DNA of 64,000 bases from Macrostomum hystrix (GCA_950097015.1 CATNEN010000003.1:9653501-9717500); one strand, 5' to 3'. Positions 23,901 through 35,100 are shown, counted from the first letter of the stretch. The notes: a model not told the origin generated them from the sequence alone. Numbers and translations: made by a program.

Positions 23901-24723
23901 TATAAGTGTTTTCCAAGTGTATCCCATTAAAATTTTATGTAGAATTTTATTTAGAATATGATATACTCAAACCTTTTTATTTTCCTTTAGCGGAAACGCC
24001 CGGAAACATGTTTCTCTAATGTACCCCCTTTACACATTTCAGATGGCTTTTCCAATTGACTGTAAATAGTAAATTGATGTCTATGTGACATCTATTTGTT
24101 AAGCTATGGAATAGCTTTGCCACTTCTTTAAAGCCAAAGGAGTTTTATATTGTAAACAAATAAACATGTCTTATTAATATAGTAGGCCTAATCCTATTCT
24201 AAATGTAAAATCTAAATTTAATACTTTCATTTCATACTGAGTGTTAATAGTAGACATATATATTCCACAGTGTAGATAACGAAAATATGAACTATATGCT
24301 TTTGGAATTTTTAAAATCCATTAGAAAAATAAAAAAATTATTGCAATTTTTTGTTTTCCAAGTCAAATCTATCTGGTCATCTAGATTACAGCCCCTTATG
24401 GGAAAATACATTACGAAAACAACTAAAATGTTGATCAAAAAATTGTTATAACTTTTTAGTACTTAACCAATTTCGATGAGTGAGGTGTCTTTTAACTCAG
24501 ACAAGCAAGATCTGTAACACAAGAAAACTAAAAATATGGAATTTTTTATCTTTTATTTCTCACTGGAGCCCCTATCTATATAATTTTTCTTAATCAATAT
24601 TATAGATATTTACACGAAACTATACATTTTTAACTACTTCACTCACCCAGTTTCGATGTCAAAAACTTTTTTGACTCTTCCAAGGCTACCACATTTATGA
24701 CCAAAGACATTTATTTTATTCAT
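14909..24723 (-). CDS. TBC1D31: TBC1D31 (WDR67) orthologue, eight exons
   Basis: Exons on the minus strand: 24723-24647, 22625-22467, 21619-21153, 20035-19866, 19023-18537, 17796-17090, 16497-16303, 15643-14909. All have GT-AG borders and matching phases and sum to 2997 bp (998 aa; the human protein is slightly longer). Residues about 30-440 are WD40 repeats (LTGHTAAVTCISAH, VTLLWDVDTK, LFLWDSETL, LHVWDLDSLQLV). A polyQ run of seven follows, then an atypical TBC domain at about 475-690 (NRKRLRAIL, WKTLLQLPENTAAF, YLPLLAFPFVKLFQ, NWCGHWFEYFPNPPLNIL). Next come GPQYPMFNRYPVFIVDYQ and an Arg/Glu-rich coiled coil (755-960). These match the known TBC1D31 order closely. No arginine-finger IxxDxxR or YxQ motif is seen in the TBC domain, so Rab-GAP catalysis is doubtful, as for the human protein. 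In vertebrates the protein sits at centriolar satellites and acts in cilium assembly. Exon 1 is short and was chosen by its start, its donor GG|GTGAGT and phase. Confidence 0.93.
15655..16190. repeat. 16/32-bp tandem array in TBC1D31 intron 7
   Basis: Alternating 16-bp half-units (GGGATTTGATCCTTTA and GGGATTTAATCTTTCT) form a 32-bp dimer, about 33 half-units in all. The array fills most of the intron 16302-15644 and ends about 12 bp from the 3' splice site of the last exon. Confidence 0.95.
16498..17089 (-). other. TBC1D31 intron 6, no array
   Basis: A 592-bp intron of mixed composition with no tandem repeat. The part at 16560-16960 is less AT-rich than its surroundings and could be an old transposon, but no terminal repeats were found. 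Confidence 0.5.
17915..18465. repeat. 22/25-bp tandem array in TBC1D31 intron 5
   Basis: About 24 copies of a 22-bp unit (ACTTCAAAGAACTCTGTACA plus AG). Some copies carry an extra AAG or AGG, giving 25 bp. The array lies in the intron 18536-17797. Long open plus-strand frames across it are artefacts. Confidence 0.95.
19442..19722 (-). mobile_element. tRNA-derived SINE, copy in TBC1D31 intron 4
   Basis: Read on the minus strand it starts with a tRNA-like head: A box TAGCGTAGTGG (19718-19708) and B box GGTTCGATTC (19674-19665). A body then shares ACTTAACTCTGCATTGCTTC, AGTTCACCCAGCTGTTAAA, CAGCATTAGCTG, GAGGGTGGGTGTGGCGT and CCATGGACTGAATAGCCGTT with the copy at 48046-48292. The two copies are in unrelated genes, so this is a dispersed element and not a functional tRNA. 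Insertion is antisense to nothing: it has the same orientation as TBC1D31. Confidence 0.85.
20105..21015. repeat. 24/26-bp tandem array in TBC1D31 intron 3
   Basis: About 36 copies of a unit around GAGGATCCTGGTACGATTCT AGAT. A 26-bp version has AGATCTGAGGATCCTCGTAC. A short higher-order pattern repeats (TTTTGGTACGATACAAAATG appears at about 20651 and 20801). The array fills most of the intron 21152-20036. Confidence 0.95.
21680..22430. repeat. 34-bp G-rich tandem array in TBC1D31 intron 2
   Basis: About 22 copies of a 34-bp unit (CTGGGGATCTGTGGGGGAGA plus TGGTGGCTGTACAA). The plus strand has four G-runs per unit and fits a G-quadruplex pattern. In the transcript of TBC1D31 (minus strand) each unit reads as a pyrimidine-rich tract ending CCCCCACAG, which resembles a 3' splice site. 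Long open frames on both strands are artefacts. Confidence 0.95.
22626..24646 (-). other. TBC1D31 intron 1, AT-rich, no array
   Basis: A 2.0-kb AT-rich intron. Its only notable patch is 23650-23790, slightly GC-richer and open on the plus strand, but without a recognisable domain. Confidence 0.55.
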
Positions 24724-25649
24724 TGTCAGAGAATTGGTAACAGATTTTCGAATCCAAAAATTCACTTGAAATAAATAATGACGTTTAACCAGTTGCTAGC
24801 AAACAATAAAATGCGTCAATTTATTGTACAACAATTACTTTACTAAGGTATACTCGGTTTCTCAGCTGACTAATCTAAAAATGTGTCACAAGAGATTTTT
24901 TGAGGTAAATGAGTGTCATTTGGTTTTCTTGGAATCAAACATTCAAAGTCGAGGAGTGTTTAAACGATCTGTAAAAATTATAGCGGGTTGGAAGCATTAA
25001 AACAAGTTTTTTTTATTTCTGGCGTAGTATTACTAATTAGGGACCTAAATTAAAGATAGTTACGATTGCTTTTCAATAATTTAAATTAAATTTGTACTAC
25101 ATTTTGACTCATTAGAAATTAATAAAAAATAACTTACTACGTTATCGTATGATTTTGCTAAACTTTTCTATAAGCAAGCACAATTATTACATCCGTTTTC
25201 CGATCCCTTTGTACTATCACGAAGGAGAAACAGTGTTTCACAATGTGCTTATTTTTTGTCCCTCTTCATCATTCTGTAATAAAATGAATTTCCTAGCTGG
25301 AGCGTGAGGTATTTAAAGCTAGCGACTATATTCACAATTCACCGGGGTCGGTGTCCTACCAATCGTTTCAATAGCAGCAGGGAATCTGGAATTAAATAGC
25401 GTTAGAGACTGGTAGCGAGCGAAGTGGAATAGATAAGCGATGAGACCAGAGTGTTCCTCCGGCCCGGCGAAACTCCCAATGAAAAAGAATAACACAGTAT
25501 GAACGCGAAGACTCGAATAATTTAATTTGGAGTGAGTTAATTGGCTGTGACTAAGATTTCAGATACGAATAGGAATTACTTTGAATATTGTTTACTTGAC
25601 TTAAAAGTTATACTGACAGAATAGATGTTCACACGGAAATAAATTATAG
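24724..25649. other. Upstream of TBC1D31, nothing recognised
   Basis: AT-rich DNA that should hold the TBC1D31 promoter and 5'UTR. No TATA box or other core element stands out. Confidence 0.35.
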
Positions 25650-25655
25650 CGTGCT

Positions 25656-26056
25656 CACAGTGAGAAGCAAGTCTGGTCTAACAATTTGAATATAACAATT
25701 TTACTTAACTGGCCTACATCCGCGCCTACTCTTCCCGAGAGGCTCCGCGGTTGTCTCTGCTTTCAGCGCTGCCCCGACAGATCCTATCGGTTGGCACTCC
25801 TTCTGCCTGACGGCGGAGTCTCCGAAGAGAGCACGTACTGACTTCGACAACAAGCGCCTATCTAGACCACCCTTGTCAGCGGCGCACTCTCAAGACGCGT
25901 AGCGCCGAAAGCTACCTAACTGAACAAGCGGGGTGTGGTCGGGCGGGGAGGGACAAAACAAGTGGACTAGTTGCACGTGCTTCTCACAGTGTGAGGCGAA
26001 TTGCGGAGAACGATAATTTGCACGTGCTTCTCACAGTGTGAGGCGAATTGCGAAGA
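25656..26056. repeat. GC-rich block with inverted and direct repeats at its ends
   Basis: CTCACAGTGAGAAGCA near 25657 is an imperfect inverted match to GCTTCTCACAGTGTGAG. The latter occurs twice in direct orientation, at about 25977 and 26024, with a 47-bp period. Between them the DNA is markedly GC-richer than the flanks. It may be a non-autonomous element or a solo LTR. No target duplication was identified. Confidence 0.35.
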
Positions 26057-27058
26057 AAAAGAGAGAAAGATAATTTGGACTACATAAACACGCTTCGTTA
26101 TATAGAGTCATTTTAACCCCAAATTTAGGTCGATCGGCGAGGTGGATGCCTGGCTGTAGCTTGAGCCAAGGCGACAAATCGCAGTAGACTTGCGACCGCC
26201 GTTCTGAGCCCCGGGGTCGCTTCTTGCCGAGGGTAGACAGGTAGTGAGGCCGGGTCGCTCGCTGATTGGCCGGGACCGTAGCCCAGGGGTAGCGCTCGCG
26301 GGGTGGTGGGCGTCCGTTCCCCCAGCTGGTCCGGCCCGGCTTGGCGTGGATGAACTCTTAGCAAAATACACGTGTCTAAAAATAAGTATTGAATAATAAC
26401 ACGGGCAAACAAGCTGACACTACAATTCATTCATTAGTTTATGTTCTTTAAAAGTCTAATTGCAGAGAAAAGTAACACCAGCGGCAGTCGGCAGTTTAGT
26501 AAATATAAAATGCAAGATGAAGTCTAATATTTGCCTTGTCTCAATTCGATTTAAAGAAATCAGATTTTTTTATTCCTACATTATCACACTTGAATAAAAA
26601 ACAACTTAAGGCTCATTGGCTCATAGGATAAATTAGATCAAATTTAATATTTTTATAATGCGAGAGAGATTTCGATCTATCAAAATCTGATGATGACTAT
26701 GGCTCTATGGTCTGGGCCATTCGCAACGGAATTGGGATCCGCTGGATCTAGTAGTACGTCCGGAACAATATTTTTAACGATGATTTCTTTTTTACACTAT
26801 ATTATTTTTTACACTAGCAATATAACCATTCCATTCACTTAAATTCACTTGTTCCAGTTCCAGCGATGAGTTGACAGTCTTTAAGTCACTTTTATTATAC
26901 ATTATTTATCAAACTAATAACAGGTAAGAATGAATGACAATAAAAAACAGATAAATAACATAGTGAAAAATGATTATATTGTTTAAATTGCTGTTATCAG
27001 TTGTTAATTGCACCATGAAGTGCAGTAATAAACTTCTTCCATTGGCGGCCATTTATAG
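26057..27058. other. Gene-free stretch with a GC-rich island
   Basis: A GC-rich patch (about 26125-26350, including CCCCGGGG-type words) sits in AT-rich DNA. No gene is supported. Confidence 0.35.
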
Positions 27059-27189
27059 TCAGCTGATGAGCTCGTCAGCTGCCTGTTCTGGTTGACGTTG
27101 CCAGGCTTCACTCTCCTGCAGCCTTCTGTTCTTCAGCTTGAAGTATTTGAGCTGCTCCAATAATACACCATTTTACCTACTATTTTGAA

Positions 27190-28854
27190 CAAAGTCTTGT
27201 TCAAAAGAAACAAACAGAACTTTAAATTCAAACACTTTAAGAAATATCAGCGCCTGCGGAAATTCAGTTCAAAAAAGTCCCTTTCTATTAAAACAGAATA
27301 ACTTCAATTCAGACTGTCTATGGTCAAAATTGTCCCCGAGTGACGCGCACACGCATGCAAACTTGAAATTCAAAACAAACAAAGTCACATTCTATTTTGA
27401 ACAACAGACTCAAGAGGTAAAACACAATAAATCGACGAACGTAAGAGTAAAATGAAAAACAGGTACAAGACAGTGTCAGTTGGTCAACTTCAATGCGACA
27501 CCCAAACCACCAATTGTCTGTCCACCAAGGCAGCGAGGGACGTATGTAAATACATGGTTGAACCACTCAGTGCACTTGTCCGCAGAGATGCAGCCAATGG
27601 TTCTGTCCACCATGTTGTACAGAATGTCTCGTCGCCGATAGGCCGTCATCGACTGATTCCCGAGCTGCTCTGCAGCTGTCAGAGCGATGAACTTTTGCTG
27701 GTCTGCTGCTAGTTCGCTCTTCAGAGCGGCCTTCCAACAGGAGATGAGTTCTCCACAGGAGTCAAAACTGCATGGGCTGTATGGTGGAAGCCGGCCCTTA
27801 TCATAAATTTGGTAGTGCACGACACCGACACCTGGACAAATGGCCAAGCAGATCGACGGTAACTCGAAGTCTTTTCTGAGTAGCCACTTGCCTGTATACG
27901 CGCGTTTACCACGTCAAGAGCGCCCTATTGATCGTCTCATCCACGTATTAAAGCCAAATTCATCGATGAAAATCTTATAGCCTGATACGATATCGACAGA
28001 ACAAAGCCACTCGCAAAACTCTCTCTGCGATTCGATCACACGAGGGGAGTTGCGCGATCTGCAGGGAGATCTCGTGCCAACTTAGTGGTATACAGAGCTC
28101 CATCAAGCTTAACGCTGATCATATCGTTTTCTCCGTTACGTGCGGCTTTTCTGGGAGTTACTGGCGCAGATTAGCATTCATTTCTTTTAGCGTGATAAGC
28201 GGATTCGCTTGGATGAGACCATGAGTACGTGCCCTGCATTTCTCCATCCCACTTGAATCGTTTGGCTCCGCCCTTGGGCTGCTTTTGAGTTCTTCCTGAC
28301 CTCACAATTGTGTACGCCGTTGACCTCTTGACTCCAAGTTGGCGTGCCAGCTCCACAAAGTCATCCCCACTGCACGATCAGCAGCCTTGATGATACGGTC
28401 TCTGTCACTGTTGCTTACAGTAGAGTACCGACGAGGCTGCTGTTCCACGATATCTTCATCGACTTCTGCTTCAAATTCCATCGATTCCTTCTTCTTCCAG
28501 CAATTCATCGTCTTCTTCAATCTGATCTTCAGCATTCATGTCGTTTCTTGTTGCGCGAAGGTTACACAGTTATGCAGTGCAGGAAAAACTAAAAATTAGA
28601 TTAATGTAATAAAAATTTTACATCTGTGTCAAAAATCTCTGTTGTAATAGAATGTAACTTTCTTTCATCTGAATTTCAAGTTTGCGCGTGCGCGTCACTC
28701 GGGGACAATTTTGGCCATAGACAGTCTGAATCGAATTTCTTCTGTTACAATAGAAAGGGACTTTGTTTGAACTGAATTTCCGCAGGCGCTGATATTAATT
28801 TTCTTAAAGTGTTTGAATTAAAAGTTCTATTTGTTTCTTTTGAACAAGACTTGG
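27190..28854 (-). mobile_element. IS630/Tc1-like DNA transposon with about 220-bp terminal inverted repeats
   Basis: Left repeat about 27190-27410 and right repeat about 28637-28854 are inverted copies of each other. Shared words include AAGTCTTGTTCAAAAGAAAC, AATATCAGCGCCTGCGGAAA, AGACTGTCTATGG, AAAATTGTCCCCGAGTGACG and AAACTTGAAATTCA. The 1.67-kb element encloses a degraded transposase. I could not fix the exact outermost base or the target duplication. Confidence 0.85.
27476..28535 (-). pseudogene. IS630/Tc1-like transposase, broken
   Basis: The N-terminus shows RRYSTVSNSDRDRIIKAADR followed, after a one-base shift near 28365, by a helix-turn-helix (VELARQLGVKRSTAYTIVRS) and GGAKRFKWDGEM. 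Further on, minus-strand 27975-27890 reads FIDEFGFNTWMRRSIGRS, then a TGA stop, then RGKRAYTGKWLL; the D of FIDE is the first catalytic Asp. The region VVHYQIYDKGRLPPYSP and GELISCWKAALK corresponds to the end of the DDE domain, where LPPYSP...NPIEN..S.WK is typical of the family. Several frameshifts, a stop and apparent small deletions (the second Asp motif is not seen) make it non-functional. Confidence 0.8.
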
Positions 28855-29479
28855 TGTAGCACCAGCCGTTATAGCTCAGCGTTGCTCAACGATGCTGTCT
28901 CCTGACTTTCTCCTTTACTTTGAGTTGGTAGACTGATTTCCGGGGTCCGGACCGTTGACGTTGCTCCAATATGTGAATCCGCTGATGCTCCTGGGATTCC
29001 ACTTGATGCTGATCGCGAACTAGGACTGCCACGTTCCAGCTCCGGTACAGATGCATACCTTCTTCCCATTTTCGAAGGATGATTTTCGATCTTTGTTACC
29101 CGTCTTCTTAATATCCGACTTTGCCTTTTGTCTACTCTTGATATTGGCCAACTTCTTGTTAATTTTCTTTACGTCAGTATAATATGTCGTCCGTGCGCGC
29201 AGCTCCAACTCCTCTTGAATACTTGCGATCGCTTTACTCTTTCTGTCCTTTAACGATTGGAGCATTTGCATTATCCAACAGGCAAGGGTGGCGCATTACA
29301 CAGCGAACGAAAATCTCATCGTCTTCGTCTTAAGTCGACATATTTTTTCATACCACGTGTATTAGCATCTTGCTTGCGAAGCGATCGCCTCGTTCGTTGC
29401 ATTAAACAGCAAATAAGAGGGAGGTGATTTTGATCACCATTTTGTCTATGGTACAAATTCGCTGAGCAACTGCTCGGGT

Positions 29480-29625
29480 GGCTGGGAGCTTGCTCGAAGT
29501 TTGAGATAGATCATTATTCATACAAAAAGTGAGCGGTTGCTCAAACTCAGAGCAATTGCTCAGCTCTGAGCACTTGCTCAAATTCAGAGTAGGAGCATTT
29601 ACTCATGAGCAATTGCTCAATTTGT
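29480..29625. repeat. Cluster of GAGCAATTGCTC-type palindromes
   Basis: Six or more copies or half-copies of the palindrome TGAGCAATTGCTCA and variants (GAGCAACTGCTC, GAGCGGTTGCTC, GAGCACTTGCTC) are packed in about 145 bp. They lie just upstream of the Myb/SANT-like gene fragment. They may be subterminal binding sites of the parent transposon. Confidence 0.6.
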
Positions 29626-30726
29626 TCATACGGCCTAATGGCTGTACATCTTGTTTTACTGGGAAAGACGTCACTTTCCGCATTACTACTCTAACCTGCT
29701 TATACACGATCACTTGACGAAATCCGCTTTACGGGTTGTGACCTCTAATAAGGGTTTTAAAAATTAGCTAACTCTTCTAAACTAGAATTTGTTAGTGGTA
29801 CTGTCCAAGCGACACACTGTACTGTATATATTTCGCGGCGTATCCAAAGGCTGAGTTACTCCTATCGCTATTCAGTCCTTGGGACTGGGGTGTGACTTTG
29901 CGATATTGTTTGTCATTAGAAATTGCAGCTATAGTTTTCAGCACAAAATCCTGGGATTGTATTGTTCAAGCTACACAACTATTTAAATTTTGCTGTTAAT
30001 ATCCAAACTATTAGGTAATTGATATAAAGTCGAAATTTAAATTTCCTTTGACCAATGACTCATGAGTGATGACTTTATGTGTTTGTTTTTATTTACGAAA
30101 GATCGTTAACTAGATGATTTTGCGCGCGATCATGAATGGATTCAAGCATGATATTTAAAATAAAAGAAGCTAAAAAACTGTAAGTTAATTAATATTTAGA
30201 TCGGCCGCCTCATAGGGTTATGACCTACCAATGAGAACCAGTTTCATTGAACATATTTTATTCAAATCACGTATCACCTCAGTGACTATTATATAAAATT
30301 AGGCAAAATTTTCATAGGCCTATCAATTTTTTGTCAGCTTTACTATTCTAAAAGCATCATAAACAGAAGCTGTCTCTTTTGTTTGCCCTGATTGGCTCTT
30401 TTTCATCTCTGCATTACCTCATTGTCATTAAGTCTTTATGCAGATTTGAACTTAAAAAAATTGGCTAACTTAATTAAAGGTTTGTACTGAACCTTAGGAT
30501 GGGTTTAGACAAGAAATAGGGCCTAACCTAGGGCCTAGCACATTTTAGAAAGCATTTTAATTTTACCTGTTGGTGAACTTAATCAAATAATTTATTGCAA
30601 GTCAATATTTTCAGCAAAAATATTTATTTAACATTCCTAGTCTTTTTATAAAAATAAGGCAGTTGTTATAACCGTTTGTAGCCATTTGATTATTCGTTCG
30701 GTTAACCAAGTTATAACTTATAACTA
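29626..30726. other. Gene-free stretch
   Basis: AT-rich DNA. At about 29867-29897, GCTATTCAGTCCTTGGGACT resembles the tail of the SINE family in this window (minus orientation). Nothing else recognised. Confidence 0.35.
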
Positions 30727-30734
30727 AGTTATAA

Positions 30735-31199
30735 GGTCCCAGGTCATTTCGGTGACAAGACATTTCGGTGACAGTCATTTCAGTGACACAATTGGTCAGA
30801 TTGGTGACAACTATTTTTGCACCTAAATATGCTAAAAAAACAGCCTTCCATTTTAACTATGCACACATAAAATATTGATTTAATAATGCTAAAAGTATTA
30901 ATAAGAAACTGCATCGCTCTGTTTAAGTCTGGGTTTTACTTTAAATGAGTTAAATTATTAAATTATTTAATGAGTAGTCAATAGTTTCAATAATTATTTG
31001 TTCCTAATTAAATGTGTATATTAATCATTTTTCAAGCTTTGGATTTACAAGGCAAGTGCAGGCTTTAAGCAGCTGCTGGATCGTGGAAGGCTGTTTTCTC
31101 AGCATATTTAGGTGCAAAAATAGTTGTCACCGAACCGACCAATTCTGTCACCAAAATGACTGTCACCGAAATGTCTTGTCACCAAAATGACCTGGGACC
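30735..31199. mobile_element. MITE with about 117-bp inverted repeats and perfect 8-bp target duplication
   Basis: Ends are GGTCCCAGGTCATTT at 30735 and its inverse finishing GGGACC at 31199. The arms (about 30735-30852 and 31082-31199) differ at only a few positions and contain repeated GTCATTTCGGTGACA words. The 8 bp AGTTATAA is present at 30727-30734 and again at 31200-31207. An 8-bp duplication fits hAT, P or Merlin-type transposases; the terminal GG does not settle which. There is no coding capacity in the 230-bp core. Confidence 0.9.
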
Positions 31200-31207
31200 A
31201 GTTATAA

Positions 31208-31580
31208 GGGGTTGTAGCGCTACTATGAGAACCTCTATCATTTGTAAGATAAAATAATTAACAAGCTACAAAAGGACAGTCATTCAGATTTGAAGTTTGT
31301 CTCAAATTATTTTCGCTTATCAGCTAAATAATAAATTAAAACCTTTTCCAGAAATTTGGTTGTTTCAGGGACTAACTTAGTTCAAGGGTATAGTTTGGTC
31401 TTTGGGAGGATTGTTGCTCCTGCTCGTTAAAAGGGGAGAAATTAAGTCCTTGGGTGGTTAACTGGTTAACCGGATGAATAATCAAATGGCTATTTGTCCA
31501 GTTAACAGGACAAATAACATCTACCTAAAAATAAATGCACAAATCCAGGACCACTTGAAGGACAGCTCTTTATAAGTAAG
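31208..31580. other. Gene-free stretch, nothing recognised
   Basis: AT-rich DNA between the MITE and a Helitron-like motif. Confidence 0.3.
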
Positions 31581-31690
31581 TCCACTATACTAAAAATGAA
31601 ATGGTTGGTTGGTTGGTTGGTTGGTTGTAATTGATTTTCTCCCGAACGGCTCAACCGATTTTCACCATTTCTTCACCAAAAGATGCCAAA
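31581..31690 (+). mobile_element. Helitron-like 5' end (candidate)
   Basis: Starts TCCACTATACTAAAAATG, then five TTGG/GGTT tetramers, then CCCGAACGGCTCAACCGATT. A TC start, a short microsatellite and an ACGGCT..ACCGATTT word are common at the 5' ends of Helitrons in invertebrates. No 3' end (hairpin plus CTRR) was found before the 32-kb array. Confidence 0.35.
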
Positions 31691-32184
31691 TATGGGGACA
31701 ATTATACACGTATTTTTATTAAGCTTAACTTTATTGCTAAAGGGATTAAATATTCGAAAAACATGATTTTTCAAAGGTCAAACATCTTGGCCTATTGAGA
31801 ATTTTACTCACTGCCACTGAATTAGAATTGCATCGTCAAATTGCGCAACAACCCCTAGCTGATTGAATTTAAAGCCTGCACTCTGGAGACAAATTGGAAA
31901 TAAATGTACACAACCAACCGCGAAACTGAGTGTACTCTATTTTCTCACTTTGTTGTACAAAGCCAGAACTTTGAGAATTCATTTTATAAGGCTGATTTCT
32001 GCACCCACTAACCAACAGTCGGAATAGCCGATGTGTAGGCACGAGGAATAAGTTAGGCTAGGCTAGGGTTCGATTCTGCACTGCGTCAAATCATTTAGAC
32101 TAATTTTCAGCCAGTAGTGTTTGAAGACTATTTTAATTTATTTTTTTCATTTCGTAAATAAAATATCATAAATCATAGCACACC
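31691..32184. other. Gene-free stretch, nothing recognised
   Basis: AT-rich DNA leading into the large array. It may belong to the candidate Helitron. Confidence 0.3.
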
Positions 32185-35100
32185 GGCTAAAACAGAGTTT
32201 GAATCATGGCTAAACCAGAGTCTGAATCATGGCTAAACCAGAGTCTGAATCATGGCTAAACCAGAGTCTGAATCCTGGCTAAACCAGAGTCTGAATCATG
32301 GCTACACCAGAGTCTGAATCATGGCTAAACCACAGTCTGAATCAAGGCTAAACCAGAGTCTGAATCATGGCTAAACCAGAGTCTGAATCATGGCTTAACC
32401 AGAGTCTGAATCATGGCTAAACCAGAGTCTGAATCATGGCTAAACCAGAGTCTGAATCATGGCTACACCAGAGTCTGAATCATGGCTACACCAGAGTCTG
32501 AATCATGGCTAAACCAGAGTTTGAATCATAGCTAAACCAGAGTCTAAATCATGGCTAAACCAGAGTCTGAATCATTGCTACACCAGAGTCTGAATCATGG
32601 CTCATAGCTAAACCAGAGTCTGAATCATGGCTAAACCAGAGTCTGAATCATGGCTAAACCAGAGTCTGAATCATGGCTACACCAGAGTCTGAATCATGGC
32701 TAAACCAGAGTTTAAATCATAGCTAAACAAGCGTCTGAATCATGGCTAAACCAGAGTTTGAATCATAGCTTAACCAGAGTTTGAATCATGGCTAAACCAG
32801 AGTCTGATTCATGGCTACACCAGAGTCTGAATCATGGCTCATAGCTAAACCAGGGTTTGAATCATAGCTAAACAAGCGTCTGAATCATGGCAAAACCAGA
32901 GTTTGAATCATAGCTAAACCAGAGTTTGAATCATGGCTAAACCAGCGTCTGAATCATGGCTAAACCAGAGTCTGGATCATGGCTAAACCAGAGTCTGAAT
33001 CATGGCTAAACCAGAGTCTGAATCATGGCTAAACCAGAGTCTGAATCATGGCTACACCAGAGTCTGAATCATGGCTAAACCAGAGTCTGAATCATGGCTA
33101 AACCAGAGTCTGAATCATGGCTAAAACATAGTCTGAATCATGGCTACACCAGTCTGAATCATGGCTACACCAGAGTCTGAATCATGGCTAAACCAGAGTT
33201 TGAATCATAGCTAAACCAGAGTCTGAATCATGGCTCATAGCTAAACCAGAGTCTGAATCATGGCTAAACCAGAGTCTGAATCATGGCTACACCAGAGTCT
33301 GAATCATGGCTAAACCAGAGTTTAAATCATAGCTAAACCAGCGTCTGAATCATGGCTAAACTAGATTCTGAATCATGGCTAAACCAGAGTCTGAAACATG
33401 GCAAAACCAGAGTTTGAATCATGGCTAAACCAGAGTTTGATTCATGGCTACACCAGAGTCTGAATCATGGCTCATAGCTAAACCAGGGTTTGAATCATAG
33501 CTAAACAAGCGTCTGAATCATGGCAAAACCAGAGTTTGAATCATAGCTAAACCAGAGTTTGAATCATGGCTAAACCAGCGTCTGAATCATGGCTAAACCA
33601 GAGTCTGGATCATGGCTAAACCAGAGTCTGAATCATGGCTAAACCAGAGTCTGAATCATGGCTAAACCAGAGTCTGAATCATGGCTACACCCCCAGAGTC
33701 TGAATCATGGCTAAACCAGAGTCTGAATCATGGCTAAACCAGAGTCTGAATCATGGCTAAAACATAGTCTGAATCATGGCTACACCAGAGTCTGAATCAT
33801 GGCTACACCAGAGTCTGAATCATGGCTAAACCAGAGTTTGAATCATAGCTAAACCAGAGTCTGAATCATGGCTCATAGCTAAACCAGAGTCTAAATCATG
33901 GCTAAACCAGAGTCTGAATCATGGCTACACCAGAGTCTGAATCATGGCTAAACCAGAGTTTAAATCATAGCTAAACCAGCGTCTGAATCATGGCTAAACT
34001 AGATTCTGAATCATGGCTAAACCAGAGTCTGAAACATGGCAAAACCAGAGTTTGAATCATGGCTAAACCAGAGTTTGAATCATGGCTAAACCAGCGTTTG
34101 AATCATGGCTAAACCAGAGTTTGAATCATGGCTAAACCAGAGTTTGAATCCTGGCAAAACCAGCGTTTGAATCATAGCTAAACCAGAGTCTGAATCATGG
34201 CTAAACCAGAGTCTGAATCATGGCTAAACCAGAGTTTGAATCATGGCTAAACCAGAGTTTGAATCATGGCTAACCCAGCATTTGAATCATGGCTAAACCA
34301 GAGTTTGAATCATGGCTAACCCAGCATTTGAATCATGGCTAAACCAGCGTTTGAATCATGGCTAAACCAGCATTTGAATCATGGCTAAACCAGAGTTTGA
34401 ATCATGGCTAACCCAGCATTTGAATCATGGCTAAACCAGCGTTTGAATCATGGCTAAACCAGCATTTGAATCATGGCTAAACCAGAGTTTGAATCATGGC
34501 TAACCCAGCATTTGAATCATGGCTAAACCAGCGTTTGAATCATGGCTAAACCAGAGTTTGAATCATGGCTAAACCAGAGTTTGAATCATGGCTAAACCAG
34601 AGTTTGAATCATGGCTAAACCAGAGTCTGAATCATGGCTAAACTAGAGTCTGAATCATGGCTAAACTAGAGTCTGAATCATGGCTAAACCAGAGTCAGAA
34701 TCATGGCTAAACTAGAGTCTGAATCATGGCTAAACTAGAGTCTGAATCATGGCTAAACCAGAGTCTGAATCATGGCTAAACCAGAGTCTGAATCATGGCT
34801 AAACTAGAGTCTGAATCATGGCTAAACTAGAGTCTGAATCATGGCTAAACCAGAGTCTGAATCATGGCTAAACCAGAGTCTGAATCATGGCTTAACCAGA
34901 GTCTGAATCATGGCTAAACCAGAGTCTGAATCATGGCTAAACCAGAGTCTGAATCATGGCTACACCAGAGTCTGAATCATGGCTACACCAGAGTCTGAAT
35001 CATGGCTAAACCAGAGTTTGAATCATAGCTAAACCAGAGTCTAAATCATGGCTAAACCAGAGTCTGAATCATTGCTACACCAGAGTCTGAATCATGGCTC

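Larger units (their letters stand above)
27059..29271 (-). pseudogene. Myb/SANT-like protein gene interrupted by a transposon
   Basis: On the minus strand, 29271-29020 encodes VKKINKKLANIKSRQKAKSD IKKTGNK, a pattern resembling Myb/SANT-like proteins found with PIF/Harbinger-type transposons. A +1 shift near 29069 continues into a Ser/Thr-rich frame to 28869. On the far side of the inserted transposon, 27166-27059 encodes LLEQLKYFKLKNRRLQESEA and ends in a stop. That leucine-rich segment is like the C-terminal helix of the same protein class. I infer one gene split by the insertion. The frameshift and the insertion both indicate that it is dead. It could be a transposon-borne gene rather than a host gene. 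Confidence 0.5.
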
